Assembly (NCBI GenBank): GCA_013115135.1
Contig: JABANP010000934.1
Span: forward strand, 1-11,277
Direction of reading: 5' to 3'
DNA from: Perkinsus olseni
Lineage: Eukaryota > Perkinsozoa > Perkinsida > Perkinsidae
DNA: 11,277 nt
Shown: piece by piece, positions 1 through 6,204 of the stretch
Layout: each line of letters begins with the position of its first letter
Numbering within the stretch: position 1 is the stretch's first letter
Position numbers and translations under genes: made by a program
The notes under the pieces: generated by a model
Database searches by the model: none
What the model was told of the DNA's origin: nothing
The model's input: only the letters and a program-made list of their open reading frames with translations

Positions 1-61
1 TCAGTGGTAGAGCGGCTGACTGCAGATCAGCAGGTCCTCGGTTTAAATCGGGGCGCGCCCT
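1..61 (+). pseudogene. tRNA-Cys(GCA), 5'-truncated by window edge
   Basis: The first 11 nt lie outside the window. The anticodon arm is intact with anticodon GCA. The T loop reads TTTAAAT (C56 lost, which damages box B) and the T stem has a G52-G62 clash. The spacer reads CCTTCTAG, so there is no T4 terminator at the usual site. Confidence 0.8.
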
Positions 62-141
62 CCATAGTCAGCCTCTGAACGGTCCTTCTAGTGCAGAAGA
101 GCTACAGAAGATGACCTGGACATCTTCATAGTATCTCGTTT

Positions 142-213
142 GGGTGTGTAGCTCAGTGGTAGAGCGGCTGACTGCAGATCAGCAGGTCCTCGGTTCAACT
201 CCGGGCGTGCCCT
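142..213 (+). tRNA. tRNA-Cys(GCA), probably functional
   Basis: Full 72-nt cloverleaf with anticodon GCA, normal box A and U73. The acceptor 3' strand is CGTGCCC, giving three adjacent G-U wobbles but no mismatch. The T loop is TTCAACT. A T4 terminator lies at 238-241. Confidence 0.88.
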
Positions 214-293
214 CAACAGCCGGCGTCTGAACGGTTGTTTTAGTGTAGAAATGCTACAGAAGATGAATTTGACATGTTTTCCATGGCTCGCTC

Positions 294-365
294 GGGTGTG
301 TAGCTCAGTGGTAGAGTGGCTCACTGCAGATCAGCATGTCGTCGGCTCTAATCCGGACGCGCCCT
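294..365 (+). pseudogene. tRNA-Cys(GCA)-like, degenerate variant P
   Basis: Variant P recurs at 1053, 5445, 6509, 7117 and 9880. The anticodon stem GCTCA/TCAGC has a C30-C40 clash, T54 is changed to C (T loop CTCTAAT, box B weakened), and G49-A65 does not pair. This copy also has T25 (G10-U25 wobble). T4 at 390-393. Anticodon GCA and U73 are kept, so weak function cannot be excluded. Confidence 0.78.
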
Positions 366-445
366 CCATAGTCCGCGTCTGAACGGTCCTTTTAGTGCAG
401 AAGAGCTACAGAAGATGAGCTGGACATCTTCATAGTATCTCGTTC

Positions 446-517
446 GGGTGTGTAGCTCAGTGGTAGAGCGGCAGGCTGCAGATCAGCAGGTCCTCGGCTC
501 AAATCCGGGCGCGCCCT
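446..517 (+). tRNA. tRNA-Cys(GCA), degenerate anticodon stem
   Basis: The anticodon stem is GCAGG/TCAGC with an A29-A41 mismatch and a G31-U39 wobble. T54 is changed to C, weakening box B. The acceptor stem, D arm and U73 are intact. The spacer reads TTCTCTTAG, so the T4 terminator is missing at the usual place. Confidence 0.75.
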
Positions 518-597
518 CAGCAGCCAGCGTCTGAACGGTTCTCTTAGTGTAGAAGAGCTACAGAAGGTGAAAGGGACATCTTCGTAATATCTCGTTC

Positions 598-668
598 GGG
601 TGTGTAGCTCAGTGGTAGAGCGGCTGACTGCAGATCAGCAGATCCTCGGTTCAAACCGGGTGCGCCCT
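598..668 (+). tRNA. tRNA-Cys(GCA), 71 nt, one-base T-arm deletion
   Basis: One base is missing in the T arm (TTCAAACCGGG), leaving a six-base T loop or a shortened stem and altering box B. Position 66 is T, pairing as a wobble with G7. The anticodon arm is perfect. T4 at 693-696. Function is doubtful. Confidence 0.75.
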
Positions 669-748
669 CAACAGCCAGCGTCTGAACGGTTGTTTTAGTG
701 TAGAAATGCTACAGAAGATGAATTTGACATGTTTTCCATGGCTCGTTC

Positions 749-820
749 GGGTGTGTAGCTCAGTGGTAGAGCGGCTGACTGCAGATCAGCAGATCCTCGG
801 TTCAAATCCGGGCGCGCCCT
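749..820 (+). tRNA. tRNA-Cys(GCA), intact
   Basis: All four stems pair. The anticodon arm is GCTGA-CTGCAGA-TCAGC. Box A is TAGCTCAGTGG, box B is GGTTCAAATCC, and the discriminator is U73. The variable loop is AGATC instead of the common AGGTC. T4 at 845-848. A strong candidate for a functional gene. Confidence 0.95.
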
Positions 821-900
821 CAACAGCCAGCGCCTGAACGGTCCTTTTAGTGTAGAAGAGCTACAGAAGGTGAAAGGGACATCTTCGTAATGTCTCGTTC

Positions 901-972
901 GGGTGTGTAGCTCAGTGGTAGAGCGGCTGACTGCAGATCAGCAGGTCCTCGGTTCAAACCCGGGCGCGCCCT
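901..972 (+). tRNA. tRNA-Cys(GCA), intact
   Basis: Perfect stems and normal A and B boxes (T loop TTCAAAC), with variable loop AGGTC and U73. T4 terminator at 997-1000. A strong candidate for a functional gene. Confidence 0.95.
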
Positions 973-1052
973 CAACAGCCGGCGTCTGAACGGTTGTTTT
1001 AGTGTAGAAATGCTACAGAAGATGAATTTGACATGTTTTCCATGGCTCGTTC

Positions 1053-1124
1053 GGGTGTGTAGCTCAGTGGTAGAGCGGCTCACTGCAGATCAGCATGTCG
1101 TCGGCTCTAATCCGGACGCGCCCT
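1053..1124 (+). pseudogene. tRNA-Cys(GCA)-like, degenerate variant P
   Basis: Carries the P changes: C30-C40 clash, ATGTC variable loop, CTCTAAT T loop and unpaired G49-A65. The D stem is normal (GAGC). T4 at 1149-1152. The next spacer has a class I hairpin with a 6-nt loop. Confidence 0.78.
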
Positions 1125-1203
1125 CCATAGTCCGCGTCTGAACGGTCCTTTTAGTGTAGAAGAGCTACAGAAGATGAAAGGACATCTTCGTAATGTCTCG
1201 TTC

Positions 1204-1275
1204 GGGTGTGTAGCTCAAAGATAGAGCGGCTGACTGCAGATCAGCAGGTCCCCAGTTCAAATCCGGGCGCGCCCT
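1204..1275 (+). tRNA. tRNA-Cys(GCA), degenerate D loop (variant H)
   Basis: The D loop reads AAAGATA instead of AGTGGTA, so G15 and G19 are lost; G19 normally contacts C56 at the tRNA elbow, and box A is damaged. The T stem is CCCAG with an A52-C62 mismatch. The anticodon arm and acceptor are intact. T4 at 1300-1303. Confidence 0.75.
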
Positions 1276-1355
1276 CAACAGTCAGCGTGTGAACGGTTGT
1301 TTTGGTGTAGAAGAGCTACAGAAGATGAATTTGACTTGTTTTTCATGGATCGTTC

Positions 1356-1427
1356 GGGTGTGTAGCTCAGTGGTAGAGCGCCTGACTGCAGATCAGCAGG
1401 TCCTCGATTCAGATCCGGACGCGCCCT
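1356..1427 (+). tRNA. tRNA-Cys(GCA), degenerate (variant E-like)
   Basis: C27-C43 clash in the anticodon stem. The T arm is CTCGA-TTCAGAT-CCGGA with A53-C61 and C49-A65 mismatches. The spacer reads GTTACCG in place of a T4, so the nearest T run is about 60 nt downstream. Probably non-functional. Confidence 0.72.
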
Positions 1428-1507
1428 CCATAGTCAGCCTCTGAACGGTTGTTACCGTGTAGAAGAGCTACAGAAGATCAATTTGACATGTTTTCCGTTT
1501 CTCGTTC

Positions 1508-1579
1508 GGGTGTGTAGCTCAGTGGTAGAGCGGCTGACTGCAGATCAGCAGGTCCTCGGTTCAAACCCGGGCGCGCCAT
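1508..1579 (+). tRNA. tRNA-Cys(GCA), near-intact, A72
   Basis: Complete except that position 72 is A, leaving a G1-A72 mismatch at the top of the acceptor stem next to the intact U73. Boxes A and B are normal. T4 at 1604-1607. The terminal mismatch could affect 5' processing or charging. Confidence 0.87.
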
Positions 1580-1659
1580 CCATTGTCAGCGTGTGAACGG
1601 TCCTTTTAGTGTAGAAGAGCTACAGAAGATGAAAGGGACATCTTCGTTATGTCTCGTTC

Positions 1660-1731
1660 GGGTGTGTAGCTCAGTGGTACAGCGGCTGACTGCAGATCAG
1701 CAGGTCCTCGGTTCAAATCCGGGCGCGTCCT
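1660..1731 (+). tRNA. tRNA-Cys(GCA), D-stem mismatch
   Basis: G22 is changed to C (GGTACAGC), giving a C13-C22 clash in the D stem. T70 pairs with G3 as a wobble. The anticodon and T arms are normal. The spacer has only TTTC where T4 normally stands. Confidence 0.82.
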
Positions 1732-1811
1732 TCATTGTCAGCGTCTGAACGGTCCTTTCAGTGTAGAAGTGCTACAGAAGATGAAAGGGACATCTTCGTG
1801 ATGTCTCGTTT

Positions 1812-1883
1812 GGGTGTGTAGCTCAGTGGTAGAGCGGCTGACTACATATCAGCAGGTCCTTAGTTCAAATCCGGGCGCGTCCT
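1812..1883 (+). tRNA. tRNA-Cys with ACA anticodon (variant A)
   Basis: The anticodon arm is GCTGA-CTACATA-TCAGC, giving anticodon ACA, which reads the Cys codon UGU. Position 37 is T, where a purine is expected. The T stem CTTAG has an A52-C62 mismatch. T70 wobbles with G3. T4 at 1908-1911. Repeated seven monomers later at 2878. Probably degenerate, but anticodon and stem stay coherent. Confidence 0.78.
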
Positions 1884-1963
1884 CAACAGCCGGCGTCTGA
1901 ACGGTTGTTTTCGTGTAGAAGAGCTACAGAAGATCAACTGGACATCTTCATAACTTCTCGTTT

Positions 1964-2035
1964 GGGTGTGTAGCTCAGTGGTAGAGCGGCTGACTGCATG
2001 TCACCAGAATCTCTGTTCAAATCCGGGCGCGCCCT
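1964..2035 (+). tRNA. tRNA-Cys(GCA), degenerate anticodon loop (variant B)
   Basis: The loop is CTGCATG (37-38 are TG) and the stem is GCTGA/TCACC with a C28-C42 clash. The variable loop is AGAAT and the T stem CTCTG has a T52-C62 mismatch. The spacer reads GTTACCG and lacks T4. Confidence 0.72.
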
Positions 2036-2116
2036 CCATAGTCAGCCTCTGAAACGGTTGTTACCGTGTAGAAGAGCTACAGAAGATGAATTTGACATGT
2101 TTTCCGTGTCTCGTTC

Positions 2117-2188
2117 GGGTGTGTAGCTCAGTGGTAGAGCGGTTGACTGCAGATTAGTAGGTCCTCGGTTCAAATCGGGGAGCGCCCT
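2117..2188 (+). tRNA. tRNA-Cys(GCA), wobble-rich (variant C)
   Basis: The anticodon stem GTTGA/TTAGT pairs fully but with three G-U wobbles. The T stem has a G52-G62 clash and position 66 is A, opposite G7. Box A is normal. T4 at 2213-2216, in a spacer with the distinctive CGAGTACAAGG. Confidence 0.78.
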
Positions 2189-2268
2189 CGATAGTCAGCG
2201 AGTACAAGGTTGTTTTAGTGTAGAGGAGCTACAGAGGATGAATTTGACATGTTTTTCGTGCCTCGTTC

Positions 2269-2340
2269 GGGTGTGTAGCTCAGTGGTAGAGCGGCTGACT
2301 GCAGATCAGCAGGTACTCGGTTCATATCCGGGCACGCCCT
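2269..2340 (+). tRNA. tRNA-Cys(GCA), likely functional (variant D)
   Basis: All stems pair. A67 makes a Watson-Crick pair with T6, improving the acceptor stem. Differences are A48 (tertiary partner of G15) and T loop TTCATAT. Two terminators follow, T4 at 2353-2356 and T5 at 2366-2370. Confidence 0.9.
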
Positions 2341-2421
2341 CCATAGTCAGCGTTTTGAACGGTTGTTTTTGTGTAGAAGAGCTACAGAAGATCAATTTGA
2401 CTTGTTTTTCGTGGATCGTTC

Positions 2422-2493
2422 GGGTGTGTAGCTCAGTGGTAGAGCGGCTGACTGCAGATTAGCCGGTCCTCGATTCAGATCCGGGCGCGCCCT
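2422..2493 (+). tRNA. tRNA-Cys(GCA), T-arm mismatch (variant E)
   Basis: The anticodon stem GCTGA/TTAGC has one wobble, the variable loop is CGGTC, and the T arm CTCGA-TTCAGAT-CCGGG has an A53-C61 mismatch that breaks the invariant G53-C61 pair and box B. The spacer has GTTACCG and no nearby T4. Confidence 0.77.
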
Positions 2494-2580
2494 CCATAGT
2501 CAGCCTCTGAACGGTTGTTACCGTGTAGAAGAGCTACAAAAGATGAATTTGACATGTTTCCCGTGTCTCGTTCGGGTGTG

Positions 2581-2591
2581 TAGCTCAGTGG
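2581..2591 (+). promoter_or_regulatory. Internal Pol III A box (reference copy)
   Basis: TAGCTCAGTGG matches the TRGCNNAGTGG consensus for the TFIIIC A box. It is present in most copies. It is altered in the variant I copies (AGTGG to CGTGG) and where G19 becomes A (1204, 5597, 6661, 9278). Confidence 0.9.
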
Positions 2592-2623
2592 TAGAGCGGC
2601 TGACTGCAGATCAGCAGGTCCTC

Positions 2624-2634
2624 GGTTCAAATCC
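2624..2634 (+). promoter_or_regulatory. Internal Pol III B box (reference copy)
   Basis: GGTTCAAATCC fits the GGTTCRANNCC-type B box bound by TFIIIC. P variants carry GGCTCTAATCC, E variants GATTCAGATCC and H variants AGTTCAAATCC, all predicted to weaken TFIIIC binding. Confidence 0.9.
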
Positions 2635-2669
2635 GGGCGCGCCCTCAACAGCCGGCGTCTGAACGGTTG

Positions 2670-2673
2670 TTTT
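2670..2673 (+). terminator. T4 Pol III terminator (representative)
   Basis: TTTT begins 25 nt after the tRNA end. The same offset holds for most monomers in both arrays, in a GGTTGTTTTAGTG or GGTCCTTTTAGTG context. Fourteen complete monomers lack it (GTTACC, TTTC, TTCT or CTTA replacements, or a spacer deletion). Confidence 0.85.
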
Positions 2674-2675
2674 AG

Positions 2676-2690
2676 TGTAGAAATGCTACA
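2676..2690. repeat. Spacer inverted repeat TGTAG-N5-CTACA (representative)
   Basis: TGTAG and CTACA are perfect inverted 5-bp arms around AAATG, just after the T4 run. The arms persist in nearly all spacers while the loop varies (AAGAG, AAATG, AGGAG, AAGAT). A few copies have TGCAG on the left, leaving a C-A mismatch. Confidence 0.8.
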
Positions 2691-2725
2691 GAAGATGAAT
2701 TTGACATGTTTTCCATGGCTCGTTC

Positions 2726-2797
2726 GGGTGTGTAGCTCAGTGGTAGAGCGGCTTACTGCAGATCAGCAGGTCCTCGGTTCAAATCCGGGCGCGTCCT
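2726..2797 (+). tRNA. tRNA-Cys(GCA), anticodon-stem mismatch
   Basis: The anticodon stem GCTTA/TCAGC has a T30-C40 mismatch, and T70 wobbles with G3. The rest matches consensus, including boxes A and B and U73. The spacer has only TTTC instead of T4. Confidence 0.83.
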
Positions 2798-2877
2798 CCA
2801 TTGTCAGCGTCTGAACGGTCCTTTCAGTGTAGAAGTGCTACAGAAGATGAAAGGGACATCTTCGTGATGTCTCGTTT

Positions 2878-2949
2878 GGGTGTGTAGCTCAGTGGTAGAG
2901 CGGCTGACTACATATCAGCAGGTCCTTAGTTCAAATCCGGGCGCGTCCT
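2878..2949 (+). tRNA. tRNA-Cys with ACA anticodon (variant A)
   Basis: Same body as the copy at 1812: loop CTACATA (anticodon ACA, T37), T stem CTTAG with A52-C62 mismatch, T70 wobble. T4 at 2974-2977. It lies seven monomers after the first ACA copy, so the two are products of one higher-order duplication and not independent mutations. Confidence 0.78.
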
Positions 2950-3029
2950 CAACAGCCGGCGTCTGAACGGTTGTTTTCGTGTAGAAGAGCTACAGAAGAT
3001 CAACTGGACATCTTCATAACTTCTCGTTT

Positions 3030-3101
3030 GGGTGTGTAGCTCAGTGGTAGAGCGGCTGACTGCATGTCACCAGAATCTCTGTTCAAATCCGGGCGCGCCC
3101 T
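3030..3101 (+). tRNA. tRNA-Cys(GCA), degenerate (variant B)
   Basis: Identical in type to 1964: CTGCATG loop, TCACC stem side with C28-C42 clash, and CTCTG T stem. Spacer GTTACCG, no T4. Confidence 0.72.
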
Positions 3102-3182
3102 CCATAGTCAGCCTCTGAAACGGTTGTTACCGTGTAGAAGAGCTACAGAAGATGAATTTGACATGTTTTCCGTGTCTCGTTC

Positions 3183-3255
3183 GGGTGTGTAGCTCAGTGG
3201 TAGAGCGGTTGACTGCAGATTAGTAGGTCCTCGGTTCAAATCGGGGAGCGCCCCT
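3183..3255 (+). tRNA. tRNA-Cys(GCA), variant C with extra C
   Basis: As 2117 (GTTGA/TTAGT stem, G52-G62 clash, A66), plus an inserted C near the 3' end (AGCGCCCCT), which shifts the discriminator. T5 at 3280-3284. The insertion marks this copy as further decayed than its siblings. Confidence 0.74.
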
Positions 3256-3338
3256 CGATAGTCAGCGAGTACAAGGTTGTTTTTAGTGTAGAGGAGCTAC
3301 AGAGGATGAATTTGACATGTTTTTTTCGTGCCTCGTTC

Positions 3339-3410
3339 GGGTGTGTAGCTCAGTGGTAGAGCGGCTGACTGCAGATCAGCAGGTACTCGGTTCATATCCG
3401 GGCACGCCCT
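3339..3410 (+). tRNA. tRNA-Cys(GCA), likely functional (variant D)
   Basis: Same as 2269: all stems paired, A67-T6 pair, A48, TTCATAT loop. Preceded by a T7 run in the spacer (3320-3326). Terminators T4 at 3423-3426 and T5 at 3436-3440. Confidence 0.9.
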
Positions 3411-3491
3411 CCATAGTCAGCGTTTTGAACGGTTGTTTTTGTGTAGAAGAGCTACAGAAGATCAATTTGACTTGTTTTTCGTGGATCGTTC

Positions 3492-3563
3492 GGGTGTGTA
3501 GCTCAGTGGTAGAGCGGCTGACTGCAGATTAGCCGGTCCTCGATTCAGATCCGGGCGCGCCCT
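3492..3563 (+). tRNA. tRNA-Cys(GCA), T-arm mismatch (variant E)
   Basis: Same as 2422: TTAGC stem side, CGGTC variable loop, A53-C61 mismatch. Spacer GTTACCG, no nearby T4. Confidence 0.77.
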
Positions 3564-3643
3564 CCATAGTCAGCCTCTGAACGGTTGTTACCGTGTAGAA
3601 AAGCTACAAAAGATGAATTTGACATGTTTCCCGAGTCTCGTTC

Positions 3644-3715
3644 GGGTGTGTAGCTCAGTGGTAGAGCGGCTGACTGCAGATTAGCAGGCCCTCGGTTCAA
3701 ATCCGGGCGCGCGCT
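3644..3715 (+). tRNA. tRNA-Cys(GCA), acceptor mismatch (variant F)
   Basis: The acceptor 3' strand is CGCGCGC, giving a G2-G71 clash. The anticodon stem has one wobble (TTAGC) and the variable loop is AGGCC. The T arm is consensus. T4 at 3740-3743. Confidence 0.82.
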
Positions 3716-3795
3716 GAACAATCTGCGTGTGAACGGTTGTTTTAGTGCAGAAGAGCTACAGAAGATGAACTGGACATCTTCATAGTACCTCGTTC

Positions 3796-3867
3796 GGGTG
3801 TGTAGCTCAGTGGTAGAGCGGCTGACTGCAGATCAGCAGGTCCTCGGTTCTAATTCGGGCGCACCCT
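3796..3867 (+). tRNA. tRNA-Cys(GCA), variant G
   Basis: The anticodon arm is perfect. The T arm is CTCGG-TTCTAAT-TCGGG, so invariant C61 is T (wobble with G53) and box B is weakened. A69 pairs with T4. T4 terminator at 3892-3895. Confidence 0.83.
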
Positions 3868-3947
3868 CAACATTCAGCGTCTGAACGGTCCTTTTAGTGT
3901 AGAAGAGCTACAGAAGATGAAAGGGACATCTTCGTTATGTCTCGTTC

Positions 3948-4019
3948 GGGTGTGTAGCTCAGTGGTAGAGCGGCTGACTGCAGATCAGCAAGTCCCCAGT
4001 TCAAATCCGGGCGCGCCCT
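3948..4019 (+). tRNA. tRNA-Cys(GCA), variant H
   Basis: D loop normal (AGTGGTA), variable loop AAGTC. T stem CCCAG with an A52-C62 mismatch. Acceptor and anticodon arms are consensus. T4 at 4044-4047. Confidence 0.83.
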
Positions 4020-4099
4020 CAACAGTCAGCGTGTGAACGGTTGTTTTGGTGTAGAAGAGCTACAGAAGATCAACTGGACATCTTCATAACTTCTCGTTT

Positions 4100-4171
4100 G
4101 GGTGTGTAGCTCAGTGGTAGAGCGGCTGTCTGCATGTCAGCAGAATCTCTGTTCAAATCCGGGCGCGCCCT
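4100..4171 (+). tRNA. tRNA-Cys(GCA), degenerate (variant B)
   Basis: Stem GCTGT/TCAGC with a T31-T39 clash, loop CTGCATG, variable loop AGAAT, T stem CTCTG with T52-C62 mismatch. Spacer GTTACCG, no T4. Confidence 0.72.
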
Positions 4172-4251
4172 CCATAGTCAGCCTCTGAACGGTTGTTACC
4201 GTGTAGAAGAGCTACAGAAGATGAATTTGACATGTTTTCCCTGTCTCGTTC

Positions 4252-4323
4252 GGGTGTGTAGCTCAGTGGTAGAGCGGTTGACTGCAGATTAGTAGGTCCT
4301 CGGTTCAAATCGGGGAGCGCCCT
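4252..4323 (+). tRNA. tRNA-Cys(GCA), wobble-rich (variant C)
   Basis: As 2117: GTTGA/TTAGT stem with three wobbles, G52-G62 clash, A66 opposite G7. T4 at 4348-4351. Confidence 0.78.
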
Positions 4324-4403
4324 CGATAGTCAGCGAGTACAAGGTTGTTTTAGTGTAGAGGAGCTACAGAGGATGAATTTGACATGTTTTTCGTGCCTCG
4401 TTC

Positions 4404-4475
4404 GGGTGTGTAGCTCAGTGGTAGAGCGGCTGACTGCAGATTAGCAGGTACTCGGTTCATATCCGGGCACGCCCT
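4404..4475 (+). tRNA. tRNA-Cys(GCA), likely functional (variant D)
   Basis: As 2269 but with TTAGC on the 3' side of the anticodon stem (one extra G-U wobble). A67-T6 pair present. T4 at 4488-4491 and T5 at 4501-4505. Confidence 0.88.
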
Positions 4476-4556
4476 CCATAGTCAGCGTTTTGAACGGTTG
4501 TTTTTGTGTAGAAGAGCTACAGAAGATCAATTTGACTTGTTTTTCGTGGATCGTTC

Positions 4557-4628
4557 GGGTGTGTAGCTCAGTGGTAGAGCGGCTGACTGCAGATTAGCCG
4601 GTCCTCGATTCAGATCCGGGCGCGCCCT
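4557..4628 (+). tRNA. tRNA-Cys(GCA), T-arm mismatch (variant E)
   Basis: As 2422: TTAGC, CGGTC variable loop, A53-C61 mismatch. Spacer GTTACCG, no nearby T4. Confidence 0.77.
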
Positions 4629-4708
4629 CCATAGTCAGCCTCTGAACGGTTGTTACCGTGTAGAAAAGCTACAAAAGATGAATTTGACATGTTTCCCGAG
4701 TCTCGTTC

Positions 4709-4780
4709 GGGTGTGTAGCTCAGTGGTAGAGCGGCTGACTGCAGATTAGCAGGCCCTCGGTTCAAATCCGGGCGCGCGCT
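4709..4780 (+). tRNA. tRNA-Cys(GCA), acceptor mismatch (variant F)
   Basis: As 3644: G2-G71 clash, TTAGC, AGGCC variable loop. T4 at 4805-4808. Confidence 0.82.
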
Positions 4781-4860
4781 GAACAATCTGCGTGTGAACG
4801 GTTGTTTTAGTGCAGAAGAGCTACAGAAGATGAACTGGACATCTTCATAGTACCTCGTTC

Positions 4861-4932
4861 GGGTGTGTAGCTCAGTGGTAGAGCGGCTGACTGCAGATCA
4901 GCAGGTCCTCGGTTCTAATTCGGGCGCACCCT
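4861..4932 (+). tRNA. tRNA-Cys(GCA), variant G
   Basis: As 3796: TTCTAAT-TCGGG T arm, A69-T4 acceptor pair, perfect anticodon arm. T4 at 4957-4960. Confidence 0.83.
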
Positions 4933-5012
4933 CAACATTCAGCGTCTGAACGGTCCTTTTAGTGTAGAAGAGCTACAGAAGATGAGTTTGACATGTTTTT
5001 CATTGCTCGTTC

Positions 5013-5084
5013 GGGTGTGTAGCTCCGTGGTAGAGCGGCTGACTGCAGATTAGCAGATCCTCGGTTCAAATCGGGGCCCGCCCT
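5013..5084 (+). tRNA. tRNA-Cys(GCA), A14 lost (variant I)
   Basis: A14 is changed to C (GCTCCGTGG), removing the U8-A14 tertiary pair and altering box A. T stem G52-G62 clash. C67 is opposite T6. The spacer is shortened to 56 bp and lacks the normal T4; the first T run is at 5124-5127. Confidence 0.74.
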
Positions 5085-5140
5085 CCATAGTCAGCCAGTG
5101 CTACAGAAGATGAATTTGACATGTTTTCCATGGCTCGTTC

Positions 5141-5212
5141 GGGTATGTAGCTCAGTGGTAGAGTGGCTCACTGCAGATCAGCATGTCGTCGGCTCAAATC
5201 CGGGCGCACCCT
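5141..5212 (+). pseudogene. tRNA-Cys(GCA)-like, P/G hybrid
   Basis: The acceptor 5' strand is GGGTATG (A5 opposite C68). The body has P features (T25, C30-C40 clash, ATGTC, C54) but the T loop continues as CAAAT and the 3' end is CGCACCC, as in G copies. Probably a recombinant. T4 at 5237-5240. Confidence 0.75.
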
Positions 5213-5292
5213 CAACAGCCAGCGTCTGAACGGTCCTTTTAGTGTAGAAGAGCTACAGAAGATGAGTTTGACATGTTTTTCATTGCTCGTTC

Positions 5293-5364
5293 GGGTGTGT
5301 AGCTCCGTGGTAGAGCGGCTGACTGCAGATTAGCAGATCCTCGGTTCAAATCGGGGCCCGCCCT
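5293..5364 (+). tRNA. tRNA-Cys(GCA), A14 lost (variant I)
   Basis: As 5013: C14, G52-G62 clash, C67. The spacer is full length, with CGAGTACACGG and T4 at 5389-5392. Confidence 0.75.
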
Positions 5365-5444
5365 CCATAGTCAGCGAGTACACGGTTGTTTTAGTGTAGA
5401 AATGCTACAGAAGATGAATTTGACATGTTTTCCATGGCTCGTTC

Positions 5445-5516
5445 GGGTGTGTAGCTCAGTGGTAGAGTGGCTCACTGCAGATCAGCATGTCGTCGGCTCT
5501 AATCCGGACGCGCCCT
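5445..5516 (+). pseudogene. tRNA-Cys(GCA)-like, degenerate variant P
   Basis: P changes plus T25, as at 294: C30-C40 clash, ATGTC, CTCTAAT loop, G49-A65. T4 at 5541-5544. Confidence 0.78.
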
Positions 5517-5596
5517 CCATAGTCCGCGTCTGAACGGTCCTTTTAGTGTAGAAGAGCTACAGAAGATGAAAGGGACATCTTCGTAATGTCTCGTTC

Positions 5597-5668
5597 GGGT
5601 GTGTAGCTCAGTGATAGAGCGGCTGACTGCAGATCAGCAGGTCCCCAGTTCAAATCCGGGCGCGCCCT
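5597..5668 (+). tRNA. tRNA-Cys(GCA), G19A (variant H)
   Basis: The D loop is AGTGATA, so the invariant G19 is A. T stem CCCAG with A52-C62 mismatch. The anticodon arm and acceptor are intact. T4 at 5693-5696. Confidence 0.79.
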
Positions 5669-5748
5669 CAACAGTCAGCGTGTGAACGGTTGTTTTGGTG
5701 TAGAAGAGCTACAGAAGATCAACTGGACATCTTCATAACTTCTCGTTT

Positions 5749-5820
5749 GGGTGTGTAGCTCAGTGGTAGAGCGGCTGTCTGCATGTCAGCAGAATCTCTG
5801 TTCAAATCCGGGCGCGCCCT
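5749..5820 (+). tRNA. tRNA-Cys(GCA), degenerate (variant B)
   Basis: As 4100: GCTGT/TCAGC with T31-T39 clash, CTGCATG loop, CTCTG T stem. Spacer GTTACCG, no T4. Confidence 0.72.
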
Positions 5821-5900
5821 CCATAGTCAGCCTCTGAACGGTTGTTACCGTGTAGAAGAGCTACAGAAGATGAATTTGACATGTTTTCCGTGTCTCGTTC

Positions 5901-5972
5901 GGGTGTGTAGCTCAGTGGTAGAGCGGTTGACTGCAGATTAGTAGGTCCTCGGTTCAAATCGGGGAGCGCCCT
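5901..5972 (+). tRNA. tRNA-Cys(GCA), wobble-rich (variant C)
   Basis: As 2117. The spacer reads CGTGTACAAGG where siblings have CGAGTACAAGG. T4 at 5997-6000. Confidence 0.78.
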
Positions 5973-6052
5973 CGATAGTCAGCGTGTACAAGGTTGTTTT
6001 AGTGTAGAGGAGCTACAGAGGATGAATTTGACATGTTTTTCGTGCCTCGTTC

Positions 6053-6124
6053 GGGTGTGTAGCTCAGTGGTAGAGCGGCTGACTGCAGATCAGCAGGCCC
6101 TCGGTTCAAATCCGGGCGCGCGCT
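6053..6124 (+). tRNA. tRNA-Cys(GCA), D/F recombinant
   Basis: The 5' flank and anticodon arm (TCAGC) match variant D, while the variable loop AGGCC, T arm and CGCGCGC acceptor strand match variant F. The switch lies between positions 40 and 46, inside the gene. G2-G71 clash. T4 at 6149-6152. Confidence 0.82.
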
Positions 6125-6204
6125 GAACAATCTGCGTGTGAACGGTTGTTTTAGTGCAGAAGAGCTACAGAAGATGAACTGGACATCTTCATAGTACCTC
6201 GTTC

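Larger units (their letters stand above)
2574..2645 (+). tRNA. tRNA-Cys(GCA), intact reference copy
   Basis: This is the consensus body. The acceptor GGGTGTG/CGCGCCC has two U-G wobbles. The D arm is GCTC-AGTGGTA-GAGC, the anticodon arm GCTGA-CTGCAGA-TCAGC with GCA at 2606-2608, the variable loop AGGTC, and the T arm CTCGG-TTCAAAT-CCGGG. U73, the main cysteinyl-tRNA synthetase identity base together with the GCA anticodon, is present. CCA is not encoded, as expected for a eukaryotic nuclear gene. T4 at 2670-2673. It should supply cytosolic tRNA-Cys for UGC and UGU codons. Confidence 0.96.
1812..2877 (+). repeat. Higher-order repeat a (7 monomers, 1066 bp)
   Basis: Variant order A-B-C-D-E, then a consensus body (2574) and the GCTTA body (2726). 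The first five monomers reappear in the same order from 2878. The spacers match too, including the GTTACCG replacements after B and E. Confidence 0.85.
2878..3947 (+). repeat. Higher-order repeat b (7 monomers, 1070 bp)
   Basis: Variant order A-B-C-D-E-F-G. B to G recur in the same order at 4100-4932, 1065-1070 bp downstream. The few extra bases are small T and C insertions around 3250-3326. Confidence 0.85.
3948..5012 (+). repeat. Higher-order repeat c (7 monomers, 1065 bp)
   Basis: Variant order H-B-C-D-E-F-G, followed by an I body and a short P/G hybrid unit (5013-5292) that break the seven-unit phase. Confidence 0.85.

Noticed and set aside
88..324. Minus-strand 78-aa ORF, and its twin at 847-1083
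   Set aside because: They are antisense readings of tRNA bodies; the NRGPADLQSAALPLSYTP string is the reverse complement of the T, anticodon and D arms. Not genes.
700..740. Box C/D snoRNA linked to the tRNA (AGATGAA as box C, CTGA as box D)
   Set aside because: In each spacer the CTGA precedes the AGATGAA, the wrong order, and no C'/D' boxes or terminal stem are visible. Plant-type tRNA-snoRNA dicistrons therefore do not fit.
2238..2462. Sense ORFs with VCSSVVERLTADQQ (2238-2462, 3317-3532, 9432-9968, 10305-10493)
   Set aside because: This peptide is just the tRNA body translated. Open frames arise because the monomer lacks stops in one phase. Only the insertion part of 9594-9802 was kept as a weak call.
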